A stretch of 29,197 nucleotides of DNA from positions 1 through 29,197 of IMG/VR virus record IMGVR_UViG_3300032236_001853; one strand, written 5' to 3'. The translations under genes and the position numbers were made by a program. The DNA is from a virus. Positions 1 to 8,059 of the stretch are shown piece after piece; within the stretch, counting starts at the first letter, position 1; every line of letters starts with the position of its first letter. The notes below the pieces were generated by a model. The model saw only the letters and a program-made list of their open reading frames with translations, was not told the origin of the DNA and did no database searches.

Positions 1-17
1 CTTGCATCTAATTAAGA

Positions 18-1145
18 TTAGAATGTGTATGTGCTGTTGCCACCAAGAACATTTGCACCGTGTGTTACGGAACCAAATGCGCCATCTGCAACTGAACCTG
101 CGACCTTAACGTTCTTTACAAGAACGTGTGCGTCGTAGTTTTCCATAGCTGCGCCAACACGAATAAAGAGGGTATACTCAATTGTATCCTTCTTTGGTTG
201 GAACAAGCGATAGACAGTAACATCACGCTTAATACCGATGATAAAGTTCTGTGGGAATGTCAAGTGGACATCTCCATGAAGACCTGCTGCACCTGAATAG
301 GTTCCTGCAAGGGTTTCGTCCATCAAAGGTACGTTGATTACAGGAATGCCGAAAGCGAAAGGAGTTGTAGTTCCTGGTCCGCCGTCGTTAGCTGCAACAT
401 CTCCACGGATAACGCCAGAAGCGATATCAAATGGATTTACTGAGCCAGCATTAGCTGTTAGGTTGTATAGGTAGTCTTGTACCAAGTTAGATCCTGTGAA
501 GAATCGGAGTTGGTTACGACGTTGCTTATACTTACGTGGTAGGGTCTTGATAGCTAGGTTGAATACCTGCTTGTCTAGACCTACACCTTGTGCGTCAACA
601 ACATGTGCGTTGTCGCTTGCAAGTTTGCGGAATCCCTTGAACGCTGAAAGCAGACCTGTGTCTGCACCTGTACCATTGATCAAAACATCCTCAATGTCAT
701 TTCCAGCTTGGGTAGCCATCAAACGTGCAATGTGGTCTTCCAAATCTGGACCCTCAAGGTTATCCTCAAGAGATTCAGATGAAAGTTCCCAATCAAGACG
801 AAGCTTGCGGGTTGTCAAAGAAATCTTTGAAAATGTTGCAGCAGCATTTGTGAATTGGTTGTTGCCTGCGTTTACATAATCACGAGGATTATCTTCGGAA
901 GCTACAGTCATAATTCTTTGTCCTACTGAAACACGATCAATTTCTGTTGTGTTTGAACGCATACGGATTGTACGAGCTGCCTTAGCAAGAATCGTAGCAT
1001 CCCACATGTAATCAAGGAAACGATTAGCTTGATCTGGGTATAGAAGACCAGTACCTGAAAGGGTACGACCATCACCTGAAAGATCAGAACCTGATGTTCC
1101 TAGATTTGTTGTATCAATTACTTTTTGTAGAAGTTCATTACTCAT
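18..1145 (-). CDS. Major capsid protein (HK97 fold)
   Basis: This 375-residue protein is the likely major capsid subunit that forms the icosahedral head. It lies directly downstream of portal and prohead protease genes, the usual place and order for an HK97-type capsid gene, and its size fits. The residues around 110-130 (LTTRKLRLDWELSSESLEDN) resemble the spine-helix entry of HK97-like capsids, and the C-terminal half has the alternating beta pattern of the P and A domains (FAFGIPVINVP, then DVTVYRLFQPKKDTIEYTLFIRVGAA). There is no long N-terminal delta domain, which agrees with a separate scaffold being encoded upstream. The start ATG is preceded by AAGGTGGTG about ten bases away. The fold is inferred from pattern and context, not from a search. 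Confidence 0.85.
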   Translation of the reverse strand: MSNELLQKVIDTTNLGTSGSDLSGDGRTLSGTGLLYPDQANRFLDYMWDATILAKAARTIRMRSNTTEIDRVSVGQRIMTVASEDNPRDYVNAGNNQFTNAAATFSKISLTTRKLRLDWELSSESLEDNLEGPDLEDHIARLMATQAGNDIEDVLINGTGADTGLLSAFKGFRKLASDNAHVVDAQGVGLDKQVFNLAIKTLPRKYKQRRNQLRFFTGSNLVQDYLYNLTANAGSVNPFDIASGVIRGDVAANDGGPGTTTPFAFGIPVINVPLMDETLAGTYSGAAGLHGDVHLTFPQNFIIGIKRDVTVYRLFQPKKDTIEYTLFIRVGAAMENYDAHVLVKNVKVAGSVADGAFGSVTHGANVLGGNSTYTF

Positions 1146-1176
1146 TTATTTATTTCACCACCTTATTTTGTTTAGT

Positions 1177-1686
1177 TTATTTAGTTAAGCTTTGTACACC
1201 GAGGAAGTGTCCTTGCCATATACTTTTTTGTATTTTTGTTTCCTCCAGTGATCCGTTAAGGTCGCTGGACTTCTTTACTGCCGTTGCAGATTCAAAACCC
1301 TTTAGGGCGTGATCAACGTACTCAATCTTTCCGTACATATCTGCTATGGTCTTTTTCATTTCTTCTTTGTGTTCTTCATGCTTTGCCTTAAGTTCATCAA
1401 CGGCTTTTGCCATTTCACGTCTGGTTTCCTCTACCATATTGTAAACATCTTGAACTGTTGCAGCATGTGTTGCATAATTCTTTTCAATAGCTTCATTGAT
1501 GGAGGTCTTAAGATCGGTTACCATTTTTGTGAAATCAAGGGTATCCTCAACCTCTGAAATAGTCACAGACTTCTCAATTACCTCACCAGCAGAATCTGCT
1601 ACCTCATCTACAGCAACAACTGTTTCTTCTGCTGCTGGAGCCACTTCAGTAGTTTCTACTACTTCTGTATTTGTTTCTTCTGTCAT
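1177..1686 (-). CDS. Internal in-frame scaffold protein
   Basis: The last 169 residues of the protease gene can be translated separately from the ATG at 1684-1686 (residue 289 of the long form). That ATG has an excellent Shine-Dalgarno, AAGGAGGT, seven bases upstream, one of the two best in the window and much better than that of the full-length gene. The product starts MTEETNTEVVETTEV, with an acidic low-complexity region, then a predicted coiled coil (REMAKAVDELKAKHEEHKEE) and a C-terminal segment that could bind capsid. This is the arrangement of lambda C/Nu3, where a scaffold is nested in the 3' end of the protease gene and made in excess. Separate expression is inferred from the ribosome site only. 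Confidence 0.7.
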   Translation of the reverse strand: MTEETNTEVVETTEVAPAAEETVVAVDEVADSAGEVIEKSVTISEVEDTLDFTKMVTDLKTSINEAIEKNYATHAATVQDVYNMVEETRREMAKAVDELKAKHEEHKEEMKKTIADMYGKIEYVDHALKGFESATAVKKSSDLNGSLEETKIQKSIWQGHFLGVQSLTK

Positions 1687-2550
1687 TTCATTACCTCCTT
1701 CATGCTTTTTAATCGCCGTACTTACGTCTATAGGCGAAACCTTTTTTTGTTTGTTTTGATCTGGGTACAAATTAATTGCAGACTTACTGTCAACTACATT
1801 GTGTGGAGCTGCAGTTTCTAGTGCTGCGTGATCTGGACCTGGAGCATCATCCTTTTTAAAATATGAATCAATTACTTTTTCAATTGTTTCAAATTTTTCT
1901 ACATCTGATTGTTCTACCCAACCAACGTTTGTCATTGGCTTATCGCATACTACACAATCTTTTGTAATATCAACAGATGTTGATGCAACCTCATCGGTAT
2001 TGCACCAAAATACATTTTCAGTAATTACGCCTTGCGCCATCTTTTGAATAGAAAAAATATTTGCGAGTGGATTTGCAGGAGAATCCACAAGACTAAGTTC
2101 GTGAAGATCATAATTGTGAATAACTCTCCTTGTTTCATCGCCATCGTCTGCCTTTTCCATTTTAGCATCAACGATATTACCACCAATTGAAAATCCTGTA
2201 TAAGTTCCATCTAGGCATTTTTCCCAAGCATCTTGGGCACCTTTTGAAATATAAGCGGTGACATAAACACCATTGTACTTTTTACCTGTAGTCTTATCAA
2301 AGAAAGAATCTTCTTTAAATGAAAGCATTTTACCTACTGCAGATGGTCCGTGCATTTCACGAATGTTTCCTCTGAAATTATCAAAAGCTCTCTTGCTTGC
2401 TTCGGCTGTTACGATATCTCCGTGACGATCAACATTATCTAATGATGCGAATCCAGACACAGTTCTTTTTTCCTTATCAACTTTCGCAATAGGAAAGGAT
2501 AGGGTCATTGATGATTCGCTGTTATTCCAGTACGTCTTTTGAATATCCAT
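1177..2550 (-). CDS. Prohead protease fused to scaffold (XkdF-like serine protease)
   Basis: A 457-residue protein with two parts. Residues 15-170 look like an XkdF/HK97-type prohead serine protease: VSGFASLDNVDRHGDIV near 31-47, a candidate catalytic His67 in REMHG, Ser121 in YTGFSIGG, and the family-typical DLHELSLVDSPANP at 148-161. Residues 289-457 are acidic, then helical and rich in Glu and Lys, as expected of a scaffold that is removed during maturation. Between them is a linker with Cys183, Cys199 and Cys202, which is unusual for this family. The gene lies between portal and capsid. An extended -10 (2561-2569) stands ten bases before the ATG and there is no Shine-Dalgarno, so its own mRNA would be nearly leaderless. 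Confidence 0.85.
   Translation of the reverse strand: MDIQKTYWNNSESSMTLSFPIAKVDKEKRTVSGFASLDNVDRHGDIVTAEASKRAFDNFRGNIREMHGPSAVGKMLSFKEDSFFDKTTGKKYNGVYVTAYISKGAQDAWEKCLDGTYTGFSIGGNIVDAKMEKADDGDETRRVIHNYDLHELSLVDSPANPLANIFSIQKMAQGVITENVFWCNTDEVASTSVDITKDCVVCDKPMTNVGWVEQSDVEKFETIEKVIDSYFKKDDAPGPDHAALETAAPHNVVDSKSAINLYPDQNKQKKVSPIDVSTAIKKHEGGNEMTEETNTEVVETTEVAPAAEETVVAVDEVADSAGEVIEKSVTISEVEDTLDFTKMVTDLKTSINEAIEKNYATHAATVQDVYNMVEETRREMAKAVDELKAKHEEHKEEMKKTIADMYGKIEYVDHALKGFESATAVKKSSDLNGSLEETKIQKSIWQGHFLGVQSLTK
1693..1700 (-). promoter_or_regulatory. Strong internal ribosome binding site
   Basis: The minus strand reads AAGGAGGT followed by seven bases and ATG, inside the protease reading frame. 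A full anti-SD match with optimal spacing in the middle of a gene is the main support for independent scaffold synthesis. Confidence 0.8.
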
Positions 2551-2560
2551 ATGTAAATAA

Positions 2561-2569
2561 ATAATACCA
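2561..2569 (-). promoter_or_regulatory. Extended -10 promoter for protease/scaffold/capsid
   Basis: The minus strand reads TGGTATTAT, ending ten bases before the protease ATG at 2550. No recognisable -35 lies 17 bases upstream. A start site six to eight bases downstream of the -10 leaves a leader of only a few bases. The same TGGTATTAT occurs at 4531-4539 in the same relation to a start codon. Confidence 0.55.
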
Positions 2570-2602
2570 ACTTTTATAATTAACTCATAATTTCAGTTAA
2601 TA

Positions 2603-4189
2603 TTATTCCTGTTGTCTTCCTTCTCCTTGAGGATTTCTTCCTCCCCCAGAACTATCTGGGGAATTTAAATTCCTATCTTTATCTCTTTGTCTTGTACCTT
2701 TTGCACTAACTATGGCTTCTTGTCCATCCTTAGCATTAAGATCTAATGGCTCATCCCCGCCTTCTATAGGTGCTCTTCCCATTCTTGAACGAACTTCATT
2801 TGGAAGGATTACCTTATTTACTAGGTATGCCGAGTCAATCTTTGCCTGAGTTTCTTCATCTGTAAGAGCCAACTCATTAAATCTAAGTGTGAATGCGTCT
2901 GTAAATTCAGCAATGATTTTGTTAAGCTTATATTCAAGCTCTTCTTGCATAGGGCGACATACCTGCTCTTTAAATGTCTTATCAGCATCTTTAGCATTTG
3001 CCAATGATACATCTGCAGGCATACCAATCTTTGAAATAGGAACTCTATGAGCAATAAGAATACGATCTCTATTTTCTACTGCATAGTTCTTGAATGATGA
3101 ATCTTGAATTCCCGCCTCAACTGGCTGCATGTTGAATTCAACACGAGCATTTTCTCCGTCTGATGGAAGTGGGATATAAAGTGTTCTGTGATTACGACCC
3201 TTTAAACCTGTTTGGAAAAATTCAAGAAGCTTACGTTCTGAATCAGCAGTAAGCTTAGCTCCCTTAACGGTAATAATATAGCGTGGAACTGCTTTGTTCT
3301 CAAAGTAATCTAAGTTAAATCTTTGTGCAAACTCATCTCCAGCTACGGCATTTTTTGCAGATAAAATATCTGGAATACCATAATATGTATTTGATGGAGT
3401 AAACTTTTTAAAGTGAATAACTTCGTTAGGCTGTGGATCTGTTCCAATTTGATCTGGAGTTTCTGTATCTCCAAAATTTCTAAAGAATGTGTAACGGTTA
3501 TAGACTACCTGTACAAAACCATCACGGTGACGGCGAATACGCATAGTAGTAACTGGAATATGTCCAATGTAGCCAATCTTTCCAGTTGATGTGCGACCAA
3601 CTTCAAGGTAAGCATTTCCTGTTGCTTCAAGGTCTGTGTATACCTTCTTCATGTTTTCTAAGAATGAGTCGTCTGAGTTAAGAGACTCAAGATAACTTGT
3701 TAATTCAACTTTAGCAGCTTCAATTTTTGTACGTAGTTTGTCAAGCTTAACAGGATTATCAATTACATCTTGAACCTTTTGTGTAACCTTAAATGTTTCT
3801 TCAAACTTATATCCTAGGCCAATTACGTTGGCAACTTTAGCATTTACCGCTGAATGATGATATGGAGATACATCGTACAGCTGTGAAAGATAAAGCATGT
3901 TGTATGGAGGTTGCACAATTTGAAATAGTGAATATCCTGTAAGATCAAGTGGATCAAGTTTCTTAGACTTAGCATCACCTTGGCCTGTAAATGCTTTTTC
4001 TAATCTTGCTGCATGTCTGCGAAAATTAGGTCCTAGCCCTTCTGACTTTCTAATCTCTCCCCATGTCTGTGCAAATGGGTCTTCAAATGTTTCTGAAGAT
4101 GATCCTGACATTCCAAAGTCTGCGTTAGATAATATCTGGACTTCACTGTCTTCGTCATCGTTCATGATTGTTACATTATGGTCTATCAT
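2603..4189 (-). CDS. Portal protein (PBSX/HK97-like)
   Basis: This 528-residue protein is the likely dodecameric portal at the head vertex that conducts DNA. It sits immediately upstream of protease and capsid, and its length is typical. Recognisable stretches include AVNAKVANVIGLGY near the N-terminal third, a core with EVIHFKKFTPSNTYYGIPDI, and near the C-terminal third HRVPISKIGMPADVSLANAK followed by QVCRPMQEELEYKLNKII, as in PBSX-type phage portals. The C-terminal tail is Gly/Gln/Arg rich and probably disordered. Its ATG overlaps the stop of the upstream gene as ATGA, so the two are probably translationally coupled. No terminase gene is next to it in this window. Confidence 0.85.
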   Translation of the reverse strand: MIDHNVTIMNDDEDSEVQILSNADFGMSGSSSETFEDPFAQTWGEIRKSEGLGPNFRRHAARLEKAFTGQGDAKSKKLDPLDLTGYSLFQIVQPPYNMLYLSQLYDVSPYHHSAVNAKVANVIGLGYKFEETFKVTQKVQDVIDNPVKLDKLRTKIEAAKVELTSYLESLNSDDSFLENMKKVYTDLEATGNAYLEVGRTSTGKIGYIGHIPVTTMRIRRHRDGFVQVVYNRYTFFRNFGDTETPDQIGTDPQPNEVIHFKKFTPSNTYYGIPDILSAKNAVAGDEFAQRFNLDYFENKAVPRYIITVKGAKLTADSERKLLEFFQTGLKGRNHRTLYIPLPSDGENARVEFNMQPVEAGIQDSSFKNYAVENRDRILIAHRVPISKIGMPADVSLANAKDADKTFKEQVCRPMQEELEYKLNKIIAEFTDAFTLRFNELALTDEETQAKIDSAYLVNKVILPNEVRSRMGRAPIEGGDEPLDLNAKDGQEAIVSAKGTRQRDKDRNLNSPDSSGGGRNPQGEGRQQE

Positions 4190-4524
4190 CCGAGTTTCAT
4201 CTCCCGCATCTCTTTAACATATTCCATCATGGCTGGAAGGTCTTGTGGGTCTGGAACAAGTCCTAGATCTGACCTTGCTTTTTGTTCTTCAAATTCTTCA
4301 TCTGTTACTTGGCGATGTCCCGAAAAAAATATTGGCTTACCTTCATCAAGTCCGTAATGTTTTGCAACTTCCTTGAGCTTTTTAATTTGAACTATGTCAC
4401 CACGACGAGACGGGATACTTAAATACCCACCATCTTCGTCCATTACAATAGAATCATCAGGCATTTGCCATAAATACAATCCATAGTTGACTTCCTCAAC
4501 TGGAGTAATCTTCATTTTTCCCAT
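4186..4524 (-). CDS. Hypothetical protein coupled to portal
   Basis: A 112-residue protein of unknown function. It is rich in charged residues, and its middle (SIPSRRGDIVQIKKLKEVAKHYGL) suggests a small alpha/beta fold; the C-terminus is helical (MMEYVKEMREMKLG). It overlaps the portal start by ATGA, which ties it to head assembly or to expression of the portal. The first ATG (4524) lies only six bases after an extended -10 (4531-4539), so that transcript would start at or next to the ATG. An alternative in-frame ATG at 4515 (MKITP) has GGGA just upstream. No motif identifies it as a terminase subunit. Confidence 0.75.
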   Translation of the reverse strand: MGKMKITPVEEVNYGLYLWQMPDDSIVMDEDGGYLSIPSRRGDIVQIKKLKEVAKHYGLDEGKPIFFSGHRQVTDEEFEEQKARSDLGLVPDPQDLPAMMEYVKEMREMKLG

Positions 4525-4530
4525 ATAGGT

Positions 4531-4539
4531 ATAATACCA
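4531..4539 (-). promoter_or_regulatory. Extended -10 promoter, leaderless geometry
   Basis: The minus strand reads TGGTATTAT with only six bases before the ATG at 4524. A normal start site would fall on the A of the ATG, which gives a leaderless mRNA for the portal operon. No clear -35 was seen. Confidence 0.55.
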
Positions 4540-4583
4540 TTCTGCTTTACTAAAGCGTAAAAAATGTACTTACAAATGCCATT

Positions 4584-6536
4584 TTACAAAACATAATCAT
4601 TAAATACTATTGGATTTCCTGAATTAAACATAGAAACTGTACCAGAATATTCCGAAAGTGATCCCATACCAGTAACTCCATCATTTACTACTTGATTGAT
4701 TGTTGTTAAGTAAGACAAGTATCTATTTTGAGCTTGTGATAGATTTACTTGATTTGGATAAACAGAAAAATAGCCATAAACAGCATCACATGGAGTAAGC
4801 CAACCACTTTTTGCACCATTTATATATATTGAGTCTGTTAGTTGTGTGGAATAAGAGACTATAATATGATAAGACTCTCCAACGGTCAATGGAATATCCC
4901 CGCCTGTTTTATCTTGTCCGTTTATAAATAATGTTCCAGTAAAAAATGTAGTTTTTAAGTGACCCGTAGACTGATCTATGTACAAATCTCCAAAAGGATC
5001 TGCCAGTCCGCTATCTACTATCATCCCGCCCTGACCATTATATTTAAACCAAAATTCTAATGCGTGATAGGGAGTATTATTTTCAGAATATATCTTTGCA
5101 ACACCATTATTTGAATCTGGGTCTTGATTTGAAAAGTTTATGCCAAAGTTTTTAGATCTATATAAAAATCCATTTGTATTTTTTCTAATCATGTAGGTGT
5201 TGCCTTCTGTTGGGGATATTGCAAATCCGCCAGAATCTCCGATGATTTGTATTGAGTTATATATACCTACAAATAAATTATCTATTCTTGGTTGAACTGA
5301 AAATGATGTATCTGGAGAATATATTTCTACCTTTATAAGCAAGCTTGTAGCTGAACTTGATATAAAGTAAGGAACTTTTTTATTATTACCGACTTCATTA
5401 AAGGTTAACCCATTATCATAAGATGTTGAAACCACAATATACCTAGAGTTTGCCGTGGAGCTTTCTAAAGATCCTGTGTCCCAACTAATATCTATTCCCG
5501 CTGCTCCAGAGTTATTTACTATTGGAAAATTATATAGCCAATACCCATAACCTTCTTGTGAAGTATCTGTTGTTTGTAGGGTAAGTCCTGTACCATCTGA
5601 AATCAATCCGTTATAGTAACCTAGGTCGTAGTCTGACTTTACTACAAAATTTCTTTTTGCTGAAAACATACCATTGTTTGTTTTTACATCAATATAATAA
5701 CTACTACCTTGTTTTGCAAAATTATCTGGGCCAGAGTCTACGTTAGACCAAAACATATGGTTTCTTATTTCATTAAGAGATAAATTTCTTGAATATAAGG
5801 CTACATCACTTATTGTATAATAGTTTCCAGAACTGGCTGGTCCGACAACTATATCTACTTCTGAATCGCTATAAAACTCAAAGTTACTATCAATTGATAT
5901 TGATTCATCATATATTCCATTTACACAAATCTTAATAGTCTTTTCACTATAAACAGCAAATATATGAACTTTTGAGTTCCAATTTAATATTTGTTTTTTT
6001 GTAATATAAGTAGTATCTGAATAGCTATCTGTAGACTTATTGTATAGCCTTCCCTTTACAGTAAAATATAAAATGTCTGATATAGCATATACCTCGGCCA
6101 ATACGTTGCTGCTTGTATCTGTTACACTGAAGAGTGTAGTTTTTTCTACTGGACTTTGATTTAACAATACCCACGCTTCAATACCCGCCGATATTTGTTC
6201 ATATCCTTTTACAAAAAAATTATAGTTGTTTGAGATTTTTATTTTAGTTCCATCATAAATTCTACAAGCGCCTACGGTTAGGTCATCATTGCGACGAGAG
6301 GTAAGTGGGGCAACATCTATGATTTGAGAGTCTACTGTGCCAACTTCAGTTGTAGCATAGCCATTAACCAAATCTGTAAAGCTATTGGCGGGGATTACAT
6401 CTTGATAAGTTGCAATAGTTTGTAGATAATCTTGGTATGTATTGAAGTCTGCCAATAGGGTGGAGTAGGTTGGCTTTAGGGTAAATGGATAGTATGCCAA
6501 AGGCCTGCTATTTAATATTGCGTTTTTATATGACAT
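4584..6536 (-). CDS. LamG/concanavalin-like tail adhesin
   Basis: A 650-residue protein that appears to contain two LamG-like (concanavalin A-type jelly-roll) domains, common carbohydrate-binding modules of phage tail proteins. The first is near residues 110-270, with EAWVLLNQSP, then KTIKICVNGIYDESI and YTISDVALYSRNLSLNEIRNHM, a typical LamG ending. The second is near 490-590, with HALEFWFKYNG and ESYHIIVSYS followed by DSIYINGAKSGW. A beta-rich region of unknown type separates them. The N-terminus (AILNSRPLAYYPFTL) is also a LamG-style opening. It has its own promoter (6555-6563) and AGGGGT as ribosome site. The likely role is receptor or surface-glycan binding; the exact virion position is unknown. 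Confidence 0.75.
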   Translation of the reverse strand: MSYKNAILNSRPLAYYPFTLKPTYSTLLADFNTYQDYLQTIATYQDVIPANSFTDLVNGYATTEVGTVDSQIIDVAPLTSRRNDDLTVGACRIYDGTKIKISNNYNFFVKGYEQISAGIEAWVLLNQSPVEKTTLFSVTDTSSNVLAEVYAISDILYFTVKGRLYNKSTDSYSDTTYITKKQILNWNSKVHIFAVYSEKTIKICVNGIYDESISIDSNFEFYSDSEVDIVVGPASSGNYYTISDVALYSRNLSLNEIRNHMFWSNVDSGPDNFAKQGSSYYIDVKTNNGMFSAKRNFVVKSDYDLGYYNGLISDGTGLTLQTTDTSQEGYGYWLYNFPIVNNSGAAGIDISWDTGSLESSTANSRYIVVSTSYDNGLTFNEVGNNKKVPYFISSSATSLLIKVEIYSPDTSFSVQPRIDNLFVGIYNSIQIIGDSGGFAISPTEGNTYMIRKNTNGFLYRSKNFGINFSNQDPDSNNGVAKIYSENNTPYHALEFWFKYNGQGGMIVDSGLADPFGDLYIDQSTGHLKTTFFTGTLFINGQDKTGGDIPLTVGESYHIIVSYSTQLTDSIYINGAKSGWLTPCDAVYGYFSVYPNQVNLSQAQNRYLSYLTTINQVVNDGVTGMGSLSEYSGTVSMFNSGNPIVFNDYVL

Positions 6537-6554
6537 TTTTACCCCTAAACTATG

Positions 6555-6563
6555 ATTATACCA
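6555..6563 (-). promoter_or_regulatory. Extended -10 promoter for LamG adhesin
   Basis: The minus strand reads TGGTATAAT, a perfect extended -10. It overlaps the stop codon of the upstream glycosyltransferase, whose TAA lies inside the TATAAT. The ATG at 6536 is 18 bases downstream, with AGGGGT between. No -35 match was seen. Confidence 0.6.
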
Positions 6564-7449
6564 TTTTATGATGTTTTAACGTAGATAAGTCTATATCGGC
6601 ATAATATTCAAAATCTTCTATTGTTCTTTTATCTCCCAGGGCAAATCTCCCGACTATTCTATTTGCAATAATATTTTTTATTTCAATGTTTGATTGATTA
6701 AATATATCATTTGTTTTATCTGGAAAATCTTGACCCGATAACCTTCTTTTATTTTTTTCATCTTCTCCATAGTATAGATGATATAAGCTTTGTTTTTCTG
6801 GTAACATTAAATCATATCCGTGGGTAAATAATCTTATTGCTGTTAAAAATTCTTCCCCCCAATTAAACATTTTAGGGTTTGGCTCTATTGTTGCTATATC
6901 TCCTGAAGAAAATATTTCTCCTCCTGATACCGCTCTTGTAAATATATTTTCAGGTTTGTTAGGCTTTGATGTTTGATGTAAAAAATAAAAATTTTCTTCT
7001 ATGTTATTTTGTTCAAAATCAGCATAAACAACTGAGGGATATTTGTCATATTTAACGTCTGATCCTTCATAATGATATCCTGAAGGATACGCTGTTAAAA
7101 CTGGATTACATCCTTCATTTGAGTACTTTTTATAAGTATTTATAAAATCAATATCCCAATTTTTTGAAAACCTTGTATGTGCATCTATTTGAAGATAGTA
7201 ATCTTCATCTTTATAAAAACTATTTGCAATAAACCTTCCATTGCCAACGCCTAGGCCTTCAGGAGCCATTGTCTTTTCTATTTTTATATTTTTTAAATTT
7301 GGTAAATTAATTTCATCTTTATTGTAATAGCACAAATGAATTCCAAAATTAACATTATTGTTATCAGAAATTTTATCCATACAATCTTGTATTGTTTTAG
7401 GTAACTCATAGTCATGGTATGCGGATATTTGTACAAATATACTTGACAT
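6556..7449 (-). CDS. GT60-family (Skp1-type GlcNAc) glycosyltransferase
   Basis: This 297-residue protein has the hallmarks of the GlcNAc transferase family first known from Dictyostelium Skp1 Gnt1 (CAZy GT60), which moves GlcNAc from UDP-GlcNAc to hydroxyproline. It shows the sequence DYYLQIDAHTRF with the metal-binding DxH (Asp89, His91), preceded by GVGNGRFIANSFY. Later it has NWGEEFLTAIRLFTHGYDLM followed by SLYHLYY, the family's GEE...THGYD...H.Y block. There is no signal peptide or membrane segment, so it should act in the host cytoplasm. It is flanked by adhesin genes and downstream of collagen-like fibres rich in Gly-Pro-Thr. Family membership is fairly firm; the acceptor is unknown, and fibre residues are the obvious candidates. 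Confidence 0.85.
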   Translation of the reverse strand: MSSIFVQISAYHDYELPKTIQDCMDKISDNNNVNFGIHLCYYNKDEINLPNLKNIKIEKTMAPEGLGVGNGRFIANSFYKDEDYYLQIDAHTRFSKNWDIDFINTYKKYSNEGCNPVLTAYPSGYHYEGSDVKYDKYPSVVYADFEQNNIEENFYFLHQTSKPNKPENIFTRAVSGGEIFSSGDIATIEPNPKMFNWGEEFLTAIRLFTHGYDLMLPEKQSLYHLYYGEDEKNKRRLSGQDFPDKTNDIFNQSNIEIKNIIANRIVGRFALGDKRTIEDFEYYADIDLSTLKHHKMV

Positions 7450-7683
7450 CTACCATTTACCAATTGGGCATTTAGAGTTTTCTAATTTTGTTTTTACTGA
7501 CATAAAACAACCACATTTTTTACATTGTTTTGTTAAATTTATAAATTCTGGGCAAGACTTACAAATATTATATCTTTGATTTGCTATATCTTCATCAACA
7601 TATTTAGTATTTGTATTAATTAGGTCCCAAGGCCTTGCTTCTCCATTTGCCTCTTTCCACTTTTGCCATGGCGTTTTTGACAT
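7450..7683 (-). CDS. Small zinc-ribbon phage protein
   Basis: A 77-residue protein with a clear four-cysteine-plus ribbon in its second half: CKSC near residue 41, then CKKCGCF near 53, and a last cysteine in SKCPIGKW at the C-terminus. Similar small proteins ending in CPxGKW are, to my recollection, common beside structural and glycosyltransferase genes in environmental phages, with no assigned function. It has a weak ribosome site (ATAGG) and is separated by six bases from the upstream gene. Its stop codon abuts the start of the GT60 gene, so the two are probably co-expressed. Confidence 0.75.
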   Translation of the reverse strand: MSKTPWQKWKEANGEARPWDLINTNTKYVDEDIANQRYNICKSCPEFINLTKQCKKCGCFMSVKTKLENSKCPIGKW

Positions 7684-7689
7684 AAAAAC

Positions 7690-8013
7690 CTATTCTATTA
7701 AATCAAAGACTATTTGTGGGTTACTTAAAAGAGCTGCAAAAATCATCTGATTACTATCTTCTTTTGAAAATATAAATTTTTGTTCTTTTCCAGTATTTGG
7801 ACTTACCATTTTTATTCTATTACTATTTAAATATTCTTCTGGAAGATCATTATCAACCTCGTTTGTAATATCTGTAATTATAGGGTTTGACTCATAAATC
7901 TCTTCTATATCAATTTCTTTTTCAGTAATTGGAACTTTTGTTTCTGGATCCAACTTAATTACATGAAATGGTATTGTATCTTGATCAACAATAAGTTTAT
8001 AGCTTTTTATCAT
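7690..8013 (-). CDS. Hypothetical acidic protein
   Basis: A 107-residue acidic protein that I do not recognise. It has a beta-strand start (SYKLIVDQDTIPFHVIKLD), a Glu/Asp/Ile-rich middle, and a C-terminal helix with QMIFAALLSNPQIVFDLIE. There is no signal peptide or membrane segment. It is the first gene behind the only complete TTGACA-17-TATAAT promoter seen in the window, with TTGGAG five bases before its ATG. It should therefore be well expressed and leads a unit with the zinc-ribbon and GT60 genes. A chaperone or assembly role is possible but is only a guess from position. Confidence 0.7.
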   Translation of the reverse strand: MIKSYKLIVDQDTIPFHVIKLDPETKVPITEKEIDIEEIYESNPIITDITNEVDNDLPEEYLNSNRIKMVSPNTGKEQKFIFSKEDSNQMIFAALLSNPQIVFDLIE

Positions 8014-8030
8014 TTTTCTCCAATTTTATT

Positions 8031-8059
8031 ATTATATCGTTATGTATAGATTATGTCAA
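8031..8059 (-). promoter_or_regulatory. Consensus sigma-70-type promoter
   Basis: The minus strand reads TTGACA (8054-8059), a 17-base spacer, then TATAAT (8031-8036), a perfect match to the housekeeping consensus. The -35 overlaps the stop codon of the Ig-like gene. The downstream ATG at 8013 has GGAG before it. Confidence 0.8.

Noticed and set aside
1-7. Possible start of a further minus-strand gene (ATG at 5-7)
   Set aside because: Only two codons are in the window and there is no clear ribosome site, so it cannot be supported.
1094-1759. Plus-strand open frames opposite the protease/scaffold gene
   Set aside because: They have no ribosome site or domain pattern and are opposite a well-supported gene.
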